Shown piece after piece: positions 17,998-25,474 of a stretch of DNA of 48,694 nucleotides. Source of the DNA: an uncultured Bacteroidales bacterium (GTDB lineage: Bacteria > Bacteroidota > Bacteroidia > Bacteroidales > Paludibacteraceae); contig CACWZZ010000014.1 of the NCBI GenBank assembly GCA_902765485.1, forward strand, positions 1 through 48,694, in the 5' to 3' direction. Each line of letters opens with the position of its first letter. Positions within the stretch are counted from its first letter, which is position 1. The notes beneath the pieces were generated by a model. That model was given only the letters and a program-made list of their open reading frames with translations, made no database searches and was not told the origin of the DNA. A program made the position numbers and the translations under genes.

Positions 17998-18870
17998 TTA
18001 TCTATCCGGGCTGGCGTTAAACGAATAAGCAATGCCGATGGCGTGCTGGAAACCGCGTTCCTCGGTCAGAATGATCGTCTGTTTCTTCGGCTTGACATTG
18101 ATGTCGCGGTCGTAGCCGTAGTTGAACCGATAGTAGAAATCGAGTGAACTGCGTCTGGTGAGCCGCCATACTACGCCGATGCAAGTGCGCACGCGGCGAA
18201 TATACTGATGTCCGCCGTTGGCAGGATTATTGCCTGCATAATATTGCTGCAATGCATTGGCATTCAGTGTGTTGACCAACTCGCACCAGATATACGGCTT
18301 CACCGGTTTACTCACGGCATGGTATGCTACTTCGATCTTGCTCCGCAGATACCAGTCTGCGCGGTTGTGCTCATAGCAGCCGGTTGCGGTATGGTAGTCT
18401 ATATCGCCCATCCGGATTTCTGTCATGAAGCGCTCACGAAGTGAGAATGACCAATTCTCATACCGGTAACTGCCGGTGAGACCGAAGAACACACGGTGGC
18501 GCATGATCTTCTCCACCGCCGTAGTATCTTTTTTCATTAGCTTGAGTGCGTAGCCTGCGTCCGCCTTCAGATAAGTGAACTGCGGGTGCTTGTAACTCAG
18601 CGTGAGGGTGGTGTACGACTTGTTGAAATCGGGACCTAAAAGCGTCTTGGTCGTGCCTGCAGTAGTCTCCAGACTCGTTGAATTAACCATGTCGAACCGC
18701 AGGTCCTCATCGAGCGATAAACCCAAACCGCTCTTCCATCTCCAATGTACATCCGCTCCCAGACGCAGCTGCGCGCTATGAGAGGTCGAGTTCATCGTCT
18801 CGCTGTAGTTCCACGCGCGTGCGCCGGTGCTGAACATAATAAGGAGTAATATAGGGAGAAATCGTTTCAT
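17998..18870 (-). CDS. DUF2490-like exported beta-barrel protein
   Basis: The product (290 aa) begins with a signal peptide (MKRFLPILLLIMFSTGARA). It is then made of alternating amphipathic strands such as LRLGADVHWRWKSGLGLSL and YENWSFSLRERFM, ending in an aromatic-rich strand pattern. This resembles the DUF2490 family of predicted outer-membrane barrels of Bacteroidota. It sits 3 bases after the DUF4956 gene within the same operon. If it is a barrel, it could be the outer-membrane part of a system whose inner-membrane part is DUF4956, but that is inference from gene order. Confidence 0.7.
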   Translation of the reverse strand: MKRFLPILLLIMFSTGARAWNYSETMNSTSHSAQLRLGADVHWRWKSGLGLSLDEDLRFDMVNSTSLETTAGTTKTLLGPDFNKSYTTLTLSYKHPQFTYLKADAGYALKLMKKDTTAVEKIMRHRVFFGLTGSYRYENWSFSLRERFMTEIRMGDIDYHTATGCYEHNRADWYLRSKIEVAYHAVSKPVKPYIWCELVNTLNANALQQYYAGNNPANGGHQYIRRVRTCIGVVWRLTRRSSLDFYYRFNYGYDRDINVKPKKQTIILTEERGFQHAIGIAYSFNASPDR

Positions 18871-18873
18871 CTG

Positions 18874-19629
18874 TTATTTGAACTTCGTTATTTGGTCAAT
18901 ACTGTTATGTACTTTGCCTTTCTCCAGCGGATAAGTCATTTTGATATAAGCTACGTCGCGCAGAAAGTCAATATGTCCTATTTCGACATCTACCACTTTG
19001 AGACCCGTCCGCTCTTCCAGATCCGCAATGAGCGCAGCGCGGTTCTCCGGCTTGATATTCTCTATCTTTTCATACAAAATGATCTTCGTGGATTCGCGTT
19101 TATGTCCGTTCCATAACTCAAAGAACCAAGCCATGCTGATCATAATGAGGTTGGCAACCAGTAACAGATACCATGCCAGCCCGTCGGCTTTCAGACTGAG
19201 CGAGTTAATGACTGAAACGGCGATGATAAGGAACATATAGTTCATTTCGCGTATTGGCACGGTCTCCGTGCGGTAACGGATCATGCCGAAGATGGCAAAT
19301 AGACCCAGCACAAAGCCCGTCTGGATGTCCAAAATCTGCATCAGCCACAGCAGCAGAAACATGCCGGACGAGAAAAGCATAAACTGCACATAATAGTCGC
19401 GGCGACGGCTATAGCGGTAATACACGCCGTAGATCAATATCCATGAAACCAATAGGTTAAACAGAAACATGAGTGGCATGGTAATGAGGTTCTCGCTTAC
19501 GCCGAGCCAGTCGGCGAAGGAATGCATCACATACGAGATACTATCGCTGCTGCCGAAACGCTCTGCGATAGAAGGATCGTTTTCCAGAAACTCCAACGTG
19601 GGGTTCGCTAAATCAACTTGAAATAACAT
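18874..19629 (-). CDS. DUF4956 integral membrane protein
   Basis: The start is placed at the ATG at 19629, nine bases after the VTC gene stop; a TTG at 19638 could add three residues. The product (251 aa) has hydrophobic segments between about residues 50 and 170, with the family-like stretch FAIFGMIRYRTETVPIREMN, then a soluble C-terminal domain (ERTGLKVVDVEIGHIDFLRD). DUF4956 proteins are often encoded next to VTC-domain proteins. Their activity is unknown. A role as the membrane channel or anchor for the VTC catalytic domain is a reasonable hypothesis, since in yeast the VTC4 enzyme feeds polyphosphate through its own membrane domain. Confidence 0.85.
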   Translation of the reverse strand: MLFQVDLANPTLEFLENDPSIAERFGSSDSISYVMHSFADWLGVSENLITMPLMFLFNLLVSWILIYGVYYRYSRRRDYYVQFMLFSSGMFLLLWLMQILDIQTGFVLGLFAIFGMIRYRTETVPIREMNYMFLIIAVSVINSLSLKADGLAWYLLLVANLIMISMAWFFELWNGHKRESTKIILYEKIENIKPENRAALIADLEERTGLKVVDVEIGHIDFLRDVAYIKMTYPLEKGKVHNSIDQITKFK

Positions 19630-19638
19630 ATCTAACAA

Positions 19639-20448
19639 TTAACTGTTTAACAATTTAACAATACTCCGTATCTTCTTCTTGAATCGGTTCCGTTTAAGCC
19701 CGGGAGTAGTGAGCGCAGTGCCGATACAATACTTACTGATCTTCAGCGGTTTAACCCGCATACTCAGCATGATATCCGTCATCCGGCTGGGTACGTTACC
19801 ATCCCGTTTTAGTTCAATAATCACCAACTCAGGAAAGGTCTTGCTCTCGCCGCTAACGACGTTTTCCCAGACAAGATTCATGTCTATGGTCAGCCGCTCG
19901 GTCTTGGCTTTGTTGACCAGCGTGATACGGTGAAATTTAGTCCATAGATGAGGGCTGATGTCGCTCCAGCGGTAGCGGCTTTTGGTATTGATGAAACTCT
20001 CTACGGTCACCTCTTCGTCTGCTCTTCTCTTATGTTTGAGCACAGACGGCGTCTCGGCTGTGATAGCAAAATCGGGCACGACGATCCGTTTCTTCTTGGT
20101 GCGACCTTTGTTGTTCTTGCGTTTGATCTCCAGAAAAGTCAGATTGCTGTCCACATACTGCCGCACGCGGATCTTTTGGCGCACCAGTTGGCGGTCGTGG
20201 TGGCGGATATACATATCCAGCGACTCGGTGTCGTAATACATCGTGTCGTATGTGGCAATCCGCTTGCCGTTGATCTCCTGGACGTAGTAATCAGCCATCG
20301 CCGCTTCCAGTATTGCCGGCAGCAAAGAGAGCGGCACCGCATATTTGGTATCTATGCGGTTCATTAGCTTGACGCTCTCCATCTGAGCCAGACTGATCGG
20401 CTCAAACTGAGTTAATATATTCTCGACAGAACTCACTTCTCTTACCAT
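19639..20448 (-). CDS. VTC-domain protein, putative polyphosphate polymerase
   Basis: The 269-residue protein is a single VTC domain of the triphosphate-tunnel superfamily, with no membrane segment. Expected tunnel residues are present: Arg31/Lys35 in NRIDTKY, Arg94/Arg96 in KIRVRQ, Glu107/Lys109 in LEIKRK, Arg185/Asp189, Glu212/Lys214 in IELKRD, and the closing motif ISKYCIGTAL. In yeast Vtc4 this domain makes polyphosphate from ATP; bacterial members are little studied. The last residues (VKLLNS and stop) are encoded by a repeat of TTGTTAAAC-type words (19631-19665). The start overlaps the end of the DUF4353 gene by 7 bases. Confidence 0.85.
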   Translation of the reverse strand: MVREVSSVENILTQFEPISLAQMESVKLMNRIDTKYAVPLSLLPAILEAAMADYYVQEINGKRIATYDTMYYDTESLDMYIRHHDRQLVRQKIRVRQYVDSNLTFLEIKRKNNKGRTKKKRIVVPDFAITAETPSVLKHKRRADEEVTVESFINTKSRYRWSDISPHLWTKFHRITLVNKAKTERLTIDMNLVWENVVSGESKTFPELVIIELKRDGNVPSRMTDIMLSMRVKPLKISKYCIGTALTTPGLKRNRFKKKIRSIVKLLNS

Positions 20449-22109
20449 CTTCCGCCGCCGGACGAAGCGCTATAAGTGGACAGGCTGACGGACGAACCGC
20501 CGCTGTACGTTGCCGGATAATATCCCATGCCGTTGAAAATAGTCGTTCCGCTCGCGGTGACACTCTTGTAAAGGGTAGGTGTGCTTGCGCCGGAAACAAT
20601 GATCTTCGAGGCATTGCTGCTCGGGGTCTTGAAGGCAAACGTCTCATTCCCCACATTCATTGCATACCATGTACTTGCGCTACCGGAAGCCTGATAGCAA
20701 CTCTGGCTCAGACTTGCGCCGCTTTCCAAACCGCCGATTGCCACAAGCGTGCCGCCTTGGACATACAGTTTCTTGCCGCCTTCTGAATTGGCATCAATCG
20801 CCATTTCAGGGCTGGACGAACCGATCGCATAGACCACACCGCCTTTGATGTACATATTGCCGTTGGCGTCCATGCCGTCGTTGCCGGTCGAGTAGGCGCA
20901 TACGCAACCGCCGCTGACTGTGAAATCGCCGCCTGCATTGATCGCATCGTCCGAAGACTGCGCATAGACATAGCCGCCGGAGATCGTGATTGTACCTTTG
21001 GCTTCGATCGCTTCGGGACTGCTGGAGTCGGACGAACTGTCGCCTCCCCAGCCGCCGCCACCGGGACCGCCGCCACTCGGAGGAGCAAACCAACCTCCTC
21101 TGCCGCCGGACGACGAAGTTCCGCTGCAAATCGCTTGTATATCGCCGCCGGAGATGGTAATACTGCCGGCGCTCACTACGGTGTTGTTCTCTTTCTTGCC
21201 CGCTTTGAGACATTTATATTCGCTGTTCACGCGGATCGTACCGTCTGTGATGGTGATGTCGCCAAAGGCTACAATACCTTTGTCGCCGGCTTTGCTGATA
21301 GTGATCTCTCCGCCGTTGATGACAATATTCGTCGTGTCGCTCTGGATACCGTCGCCATCTGCACTAATCGTCAGTTTGCCACCGTCAATGGTGATTGTCG
21401 AATCGCATTGTACGCCATCGCTGCCTGCGGTAATCGAAGTGTTACCGCCGCTGATATACAGTGCATCATTGGCATGCAGACCGTCGCTTGCTGCATTCAG
21501 CATAAACGTACCGGCTTCGCTCGTCAAATGGATGTAGTCGTCGCTGGCGATGGCATGCTTGTAATTGCCTTGGACGGTCAAACTACCGCTGCCGGAGAAG
21601 ATCAACTGTCCCTCGCTGAAGAATGCCGCCTTGCGGTCCTCTGAAGAAGATGCATAACTGCTGCCGTCCGTCAGGCTGTTCGTACCGTTCACCACAACGT
21701 AACATTTCTTATGGCATTGATTATTGATTGCCGGACCGTCCGAACAAGTCAGCGTCAGTCCGTTCAGCAAAATCTGGTGCTTGATCGCGCCGTAGATCGT
21801 CAGCTGTCCGTTTCCGTTACCGCTCAGCACATACGTAATGAGCCGTGTCACGGACGAGTTAATGGTCACATAGCCGTTTTCGTTCGTAACCGTGATACTG
21901 TCAATTGCGCCGGTCACGGTAGCTTCGCTTCCGCTCCATGAAATATACAAGGTGTCAGACCAGACTTGGTTGGTGACATCATTGTTGGTGGTGTCATTCG
22001 CTTCGCCGGAACCGCTGTCTGTCGTTCCGCTGTTGTTAGTCGGCGCATTGTACTCCGTGCAGGCTGCCATCCCGACAACCGTCAGCACTAACCATAAAAT
22101 CTTTTTCAT
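20442..22109 (-). CDS. Carbohydrate-binding (DUF4353-type) beta-helix lipoprotein
   Basis: The start at 22109 gives a lipoprotein signal with lipobox MAAC and follows the promoter leader; an upstream in-frame ATG at 22148 would put repeat-encoded residues before the signal. The 555-residue protein is a ladder of short beta-helix turns such as GGEITISKAGDKGIVAFGDI and GNTSITAGSDGVQCDSTITI. A glycine-rich linker (SGGGPGGGGWGG) sits in the middle. This is the DUF4353 carbohydrate-binding-domain family. It is the first gene of the operon and probably sits on the outer membrane or cell surface. Family members are often encoded beside VTC and DUF4956 genes. Confidence 0.85.
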   Translation of the reverse strand: MKKILWLVLTVVGMAACTEYNAPTNNSGTTDSGSGEANDTTNNDVTNQVWSDTLYISWSGSEATVTGAIDSITVTNENGYVTINSSVTRLITYVLSGNGNGQLTIYGAIKHQILLNGLTLTCSDGPAINNQCHKKCYVVVNGTNSLTDGSSYASSSEDRKAAFFSEGQLIFSGSGSLTVQGNYKHAIASDDYIHLTSEAGTFMLNAASDGLHANDALYISGGNTSITAGSDGVQCDSTITIDGGKLTISADGDGIQSDTTNIVINGGEITISKAGDKGIVAFGDITITDGTIRVNSEYKCLKAGKKENNTVVSAGSITISGGDIQAICSGTSSSGGRGGWFAPPSGGGPGGGGWGGDSSSDSSSPEAIEAKGTITISGGYVYAQSSDDAINAGGDFTVSGGCVCAYSTGNDGMDANGNMYIKGGVVYAIGSSSPEMAIDANSEGGKKLYVQGGTLVAIGGLESGASLSQSCYQASGSASTWYAMNVGNETFAFKTPSSNASKIIVSGASTPTLYKSVTASGTTIFNGMGYYPATYSGGSSVSLSTYSASSGGGRW

Positions 22110-22156
22110 ATATCTTTTATCTTTCGACTTTCGACTTTTTACCTGCAAAAATCGTA

Positions 22157-22188
22157 CAAAGTTACACTTAATTTACGAAACGAGCAAA
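22157..22188 (-). promoter_or_regulatory. Promoter of the DUF4353-VTC-DUF4956-DUF2490 operon
   Basis: On the minus strand -33 TTTG lies at 22188-22185 and -7 TAACTTTG at 22164-22157, spaced 20 bases. The leader to the ATG at 22109 includes a CGACTTTCGACTTT-type word repeat (22117-22142). The divergent AraC-like gene ends at 22226 on the same strand, so this is the only promoter seen for the five genes. Confidence 0.7.
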
Positions 22189-22225
22189 AAAATATACCTT
22201 TTTCCTAATAAATGCGATTATAATA

Positions 22226-23092
22226 TTAAGAAATAATCTTGTTACTCTTCCTGAACTCCGAAGGACGCATTCCTGTTTGCTGTTTGAAGAAATAGCAGAA
22301 AGTGGCGTTTTCCTTGAAGCCCAACTCGTATGCTACCTGCTGCACGGTCATGTCTCTGCGGTTGGAGAGAAGCCGCTTGGATTGCTCTACAAGCATCTCG
22401 GAAATCCACTCGCTGGGGGTCTTGCCCGTGGCGCGCTGGATGGTAACGGAGAAATATTTGGCTGTCAGGTTGAGTTGCTCCGCGTACCAGATGGCGGTGT
22501 GCTGTTTGTTGTAGTTCTGCAGCAGCAGGTCGTAGAATATCCGGAATAGCTGTTCACCACGCGTGTTGGCTACTTTCTCCGCTTTCTCCTCGCCCCTGTA
22601 GCGCGTGAGCGCGTAAAACAATATATCTAATAGGTTACCCAGTGCCTCTTTGCGTCGAGGGTGAGCTGATTCGCTGATATAGCGGAGCACCCGGATGATG
22701 TCTTTTACTTTGATGAATTGCTCATCTGTCAGAGTGAGTGCCGGACGGTGGTGGTATTTCTGGTAGTCGATGAATGACTCGCGGTGGATAATACTCTTGT
22801 ACATGGACGGAGAGATGATGATGAGCGTAGCGCGGTAATCAGGAGAGACGGTACTGTATGTGAATATATGGTTCGGAAGCGTCACGCCTATGTCTTGTGG
22901 TGCAAACTGGCGTGGCTGAAGGTCGTACATAAAGGCGGCTGTGCCTGCTGTGCACATGCCTATGACCAGATTATCCGATTGAAAAGGACGGTCCTTTGTC
23001 GGCATCGAACCCACTTCCACTACTACCACGCCCTGTTGGTTGATATGGTCCTGAAACAGGATAGGGTGTTGTTTTTCGGGTATGGTTTGCAT
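22226..23092 (-). CDS. AraC family transcriptional regulator
   Basis: The start at 23092 follows an AGAGG ribosome-binding-like sequence. The longer in-frame ORF (from 23176) reads through leader repeats and is rejected. The 288-residue protein has an AraC-type N-terminal cupin-like domain and a C-terminal double helix-turn-helix with TAKYFSVTIQRATGKTPSEW, VQQVAYELGFKENATFCYFF and MRPSEFRK. It lies directly upstream, in the same orientation, of the VTC operon (77 bases before the operon -33-to-stop gap), so it is a candidate regulator of that operon. The leader contains two long direct repeats that may be autoregulatory sites. Confidence 0.9.
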   Translation of the reverse strand: MQTIPEKQHPILFQDHINQQGVVVVEVGSMPTKDRPFQSDNLVIGMCTAGTAAFMYDLQPRQFAPQDIGVTLPNHIFTYSTVSPDYRATLIIISPSMYKSIIHRESFIDYQKYHHRPALTLTDEQFIKVKDIIRVLRYISESAHPRRKEALGNLLDILFYALTRYRGEEKAEKVANTRGEQLFRIFYDLLLQNYNKQHTAIWYAEQLNLTAKYFSVTIQRATGKTPSEWISEMLVEQSKRLLSNRRDMTVQQVAYELGFKENATFCYFFKQQTGMRPSEFRKSNKIIS

Positions 23093-23105
23093 AGTCCTCT
23101 CGCTA

Positions 23106-23173
23106 AAATAAGTGTTTTTGTTAATAAAAAAAGACTGTTCTTCGTAATAAAAATAAGTATTTTTGTTAATAAA
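23106..23173 (-). promoter_or_regulatory. Pair of 23-bp direct repeats in the AraC leader
   Basis: Plus-strand copies AAATAAGTRTTTTTGTTAA followed by TAAA lie at 23106-23128 and 23151-23173, matching at 22 of 23 positions and offset by 45 bases. Both lie downstream of the -7 element, within the transcribed leader. Direct repeats are the usual form of AraC operators, so these may be autoregulatory sites, though the position would favour repression. Confidence 0.55.
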
Positions 23174-23181
23174 CAAGCGTG

Positions 23182-23213
23182 CAAAGATACTGCTTTTTTT
23201 TTATTCTGCCAAA
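23182..23213 (-). promoter_or_regulatory. Promoter of the second AraC gene
   Basis: On the minus strand -33 TTTG lies at 23213-23210 and -7 TATCTTTG at 23189-23182, spaced 20 bases. The predicted transcript start, near 23175, lies at the edge of the upstream-most direct repeat. Confidence 0.75.
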
Positions 23214-23292
23214 AAAAAGTGACTTTTTCGTAATAATTCGCTCCCTTAACTCACCTTAACCAACTTTATGCGCCTGCTGTAACTATTATGAT

Positions 23293-23336
23293 ATTATTAT
23301 GTGATTATTATGTTATTATTATGTGATTATTATGTT
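23293..23336. repeat. Two perfect 22-bp (four 11-bp) tandem units upstream of cardiolipin synthase
   Basis: ATTATTATGTGATTATTATGTT is repeated exactly at 23293-23314 and 23315-23336; each half is an 11-base variant of ATTATTATGTK. A further 11-base pair, AGTATAACCGC/AGTATAACTCA, follows near 23339-23361. The 353-base gap 23093-23445 otherwise holds the AraC promoter and leader repeats. No perfect promoter for the downstream gene was found; a near match (TATAGTTTTTG) lies near 23420. Confidence 0.75.
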
Positions 23337-23445
23337 AGTAGTATAACCGCAGTATAACTCAAGCGGTACTACAAGCGACCTAAACCATGTTTCCCAAATT
23401 AAAATACACGGGCTTTGGTATAGTTTTTGTTATAAATAACAACTG

Positions 23446-24789
23446 ATGCACCCTTTACTTTTAATATTGGTCATTGTCTTGGTCATGGTATTTCTGCTGT
23501 GGCTCGTTTTCGGCATCAACTGGCGCAGCATGCGCAACTATGAGCGCAGGCACCAGCGTTTCCTTTCGAGATTTCGGGCGGAGGGAACGGAGCAACTGAG
23601 AAAGTTGTTTTTCGGAGCGGTGGAACTCTCGGACATAGAAGAACATTTCCGTCCGTTAGCGCAGTATCTGGCAGCCAACGAGAGATTAGGAGTCAGCACA
23701 ACGGACGAGGTAGAAGTCATCACTTCCGGCAAACGCAAGTACGATCTGCTCATGCGTGATCTGAGCAATGCCAAAGAGTCTATCCACATGGAGTATTACC
23801 ATTTCGGTATTGACCGGGAGAGCCGTTCGGTCCGCCGCCTGCTCATGCAAAAGGCGCGAGAGGGCGTCAAAGTGCGGTTTATCAACGAAAACATAGGTAA
23901 TTTTCCTATTCCGAATATCTATTTCCAATTGATGCGCCGTGCCGGAGTGGAGGTCGTCAATTTCAGCAACACGGGACTTTCGCTCCTGAAGTTTCTGGTG
24001 ACTCTGAGTTACCGCGACCACCGCAAGATAGTGGTGATAGACGGCAGGATAGGTTATACGGGCGGCATGAACATCACCGCCAATTATTTCCGCTACTGGC
24101 GGGACACCCACTTACGCCTCATTGGCGATGCGGTGGCGGGATTGCAAGTGGCTTTCCTGGACACTTGGCTGGCGGCGGGAGGGCGGCTGGACAAGGATCT
24201 GGTTACGTTCTTTCCCATGGTGCAAGACGAAAAAGGGGCTCCGCAGAAAGAGAAACAGCTCTTCACCCAGATTGTGCCGGACGACCCCGTGGCACCCGAA
24301 CCCGTGCTGCAGACGGCTTACGAATGGGTGCTCCACCATGCCGTAAAATACGTGTGGTTCCAGAGCCCTTATCTGGCGCCGCCTCCGTCGCTCCTCAACG
24401 CCATGCGCAGCGCAGCAGCGCGAGGGGTCGATGTACGAATAATGATTCCGGAGGTATGTGATACGAAAATTATGCGCCCTATCAACCATGCGTATTATGC
24501 CGATTTGATGGAGGCAGGAGTCAAGGTGATGATCCGTAGCGGACAGTTCAACCATAGCAAGACTTTTGTTTGCGACGACTACCTCTCTTGCATCGGCTCT
24601 ACGAATCTGGATTACCGCAGTTTCGGAATAGATTTCGAACTCAATACTTTCTTCTATGACCGCGGTATGGCGCAGCACCTGAAGCAGCTCTTCGAAGCCG
24701 ACCTGCAGCTTTGCCATCTGCTCACGCCGGAAGAAGCCAAGACTACGCTCTGGCAGCGATTCATGCGCAATATCGCGCCTATAACATAA
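23446..24789 (+). CDS. cls: Cardiolipin synthase (phospholipase D superfamily)
   Basis: The 447-residue protein has one strong N-terminal membrane segment (about 4-24) and two HKD motifs: DHRKIVVIDGRIGYTGGMN in the middle and NHSKTFVCDDYLSCIGSTN near the C-terminus. This is the bacterial cardiolipin synthase layout, which joins two phosphatidylglycerols or a phosphatidylglycerol with another phospholipid at the inner membrane. ClsA usually has two N-terminal helices; here the region before the first is short. It stands alone and overlaps the convergent queH by 11 bases. Confidence 0.88.
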   Translation: MHPLLLILVIVLVMVFLLWLVFGINWRSMRNYERRHQRFLSRFRAEGTEQLRKLFFGAVELSDIEEHFRPLAQYLAANERLGVSTTDEVEVITSGKRKYDLLMRDLSNAKESIHMEYYHFGIDRESRSVRRLLMQKAREGVKVRFINENIGNFPIPNIYFQLMRRAGVEVVNFSNTGLSLLKFLVTLSYRDHRKIVVIDGRIGYTGGMNITANYFRYWRDTHLRLIGDAVAGLQVAFLDTWLAAGGRLDKDLVTFFPMVQDEKGAPQKEKQLFTQIVPDDPVAPEPVLQTAYEWVLHHAVKYVWFQSPYLAPPPSLLNAMRSAAARGVDVRIMIPEVCDTKIMRPINHAYYADLMEAGVKVMIRSGQFNHSKTFVCDDYLSCIGSTNLDYRSFGIDFELNTFFYDRGMAQHLKQLFEADLQLCHLLTPEEAKTTLWQRFMRNIAPIT

Positions 24790-25396
24790 GACCTTTGAAC
24801 GAGAATTCGCACCCGCAATACTGCTGGTTGTAGAATTGGTATTCTTTCAGCAGTTCGTTGCGCCGTTCTTGCAGTCCGTCTTTGCGCCAATTCTGTGCCC
24901 AGAAATGCACCGGCTCGTGGACAGCACTGTCCGCCGGATATTTGTTCACCATCTCTTCTGCACGCTTTCCGGCGGCGTTCACTTGATCCAGATTCTTCCA
25001 TCGTGAGGAAGCCAAGGTCGTAGCAAAGAACGGAATATCCAGCTCTTGCGCTTTCCGCGCGGTATAGAACAGCCGGTGGTAGAAACATGCCTCGCATCGT
25101 CTGCCTCGCTCCGGCTCATGTTCCAGACCCGTTACCGCCCGAAGCCATTCCGCATGTGCCCAACGGTCCCCGTCAATCCACTCAATCCCCAAACTTTCGG
25201 CATGCCGTTTGCTCTCATTCTTGCGGATCTCATACTCCTCTTGCGGATAGATATTCGGATTGAAATAATAGATCACCGGCTCAATCTGATGAGCCAGCAG
25301 CCATTCCACGATCGCGCTGGAGCAAGGCGCGCAGCACGCATGCAGCAGCACTTTTGTGCACCCTTCCGGAACTATGATTGCAGGTTGTTTAGACAT
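24779..25396 (-). CDS. queH: Epoxyqueuosine reductase QueH
   Basis: The start at 25396 follows a good promoter; the longer open frame upstream is antisense to nadE. The 205-residue protein has the QueH (formerly DUF208) cysteine signature: LLHACCAPCS (18-26), RRCEACFYHRL in the middle and QYCGCEFS near the C-terminus. QueH is the iron-sulfur, cobalamin-independent enzyme that reduces epoxyqueuosine to queuosine in tRNA, replacing QueG. It is divergent from nadE, sharing a 77-base promoter region, and overlaps cls at its 3' end. Confidence 0.93.
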   Translation of the reverse strand: MSKQPAIIVPEGCTKVLLHACCAPCSSAIVEWLLAHQIEPVIYYFNPNIYPQEEYEIRKNESKRHAESLGIEWIDGDRWAHAEWLRAVTGLEHEPERGRRCEACFYHRLFYTARKAQELDIPFFATTLASSRWKNLDQVNAAGKRAEEMVNKYPADSAVHEPVHFWAQNWRKDGLQERRNELLKEYQFYNQQYCGCEFSFKGLML

Positions 25397-25405
25397 ATTC
25401 GGCTG

Positions 25406-25434
25406 CAAAATTACGAAAAAATTTTGATATGTGC
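25406..25434 (-). promoter_or_regulatory. Promoter of queH
   Basis: On the minus strand -7 TAATTTTG lies at 25413-25406 and a TTTG-type -33 ends at 25434, spaced 20 bases. It interleaves with the divergent nadE promoter (25423-25453), so the two RNA polymerases would compete. Confidence 0.7.
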
Positions 25435-25453
25435 AAAAAAAGTTGTACCTTTG
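25423..25453 (+). promoter_or_regulatory. Promoter of nadE
   Basis: -33 TTTG lies at 25423-25426 and -7 TACCTTTG at 25446-25453, spaced 19 bases. The leader to the ATG at 25475 is short, about 15 bases. Confidence 0.8.
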
Positions 25454-25474
25454 CACCGCAAAATATGTAAATAT

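Noticed and set aside
23093-23176. N-terminal extension of the AraC protein with FINKNTYF repeats
   Set aside because: It is a translation of the leader direct repeats; the ATG at 23092 has a ribosome-binding-like sequence and a normal family length.
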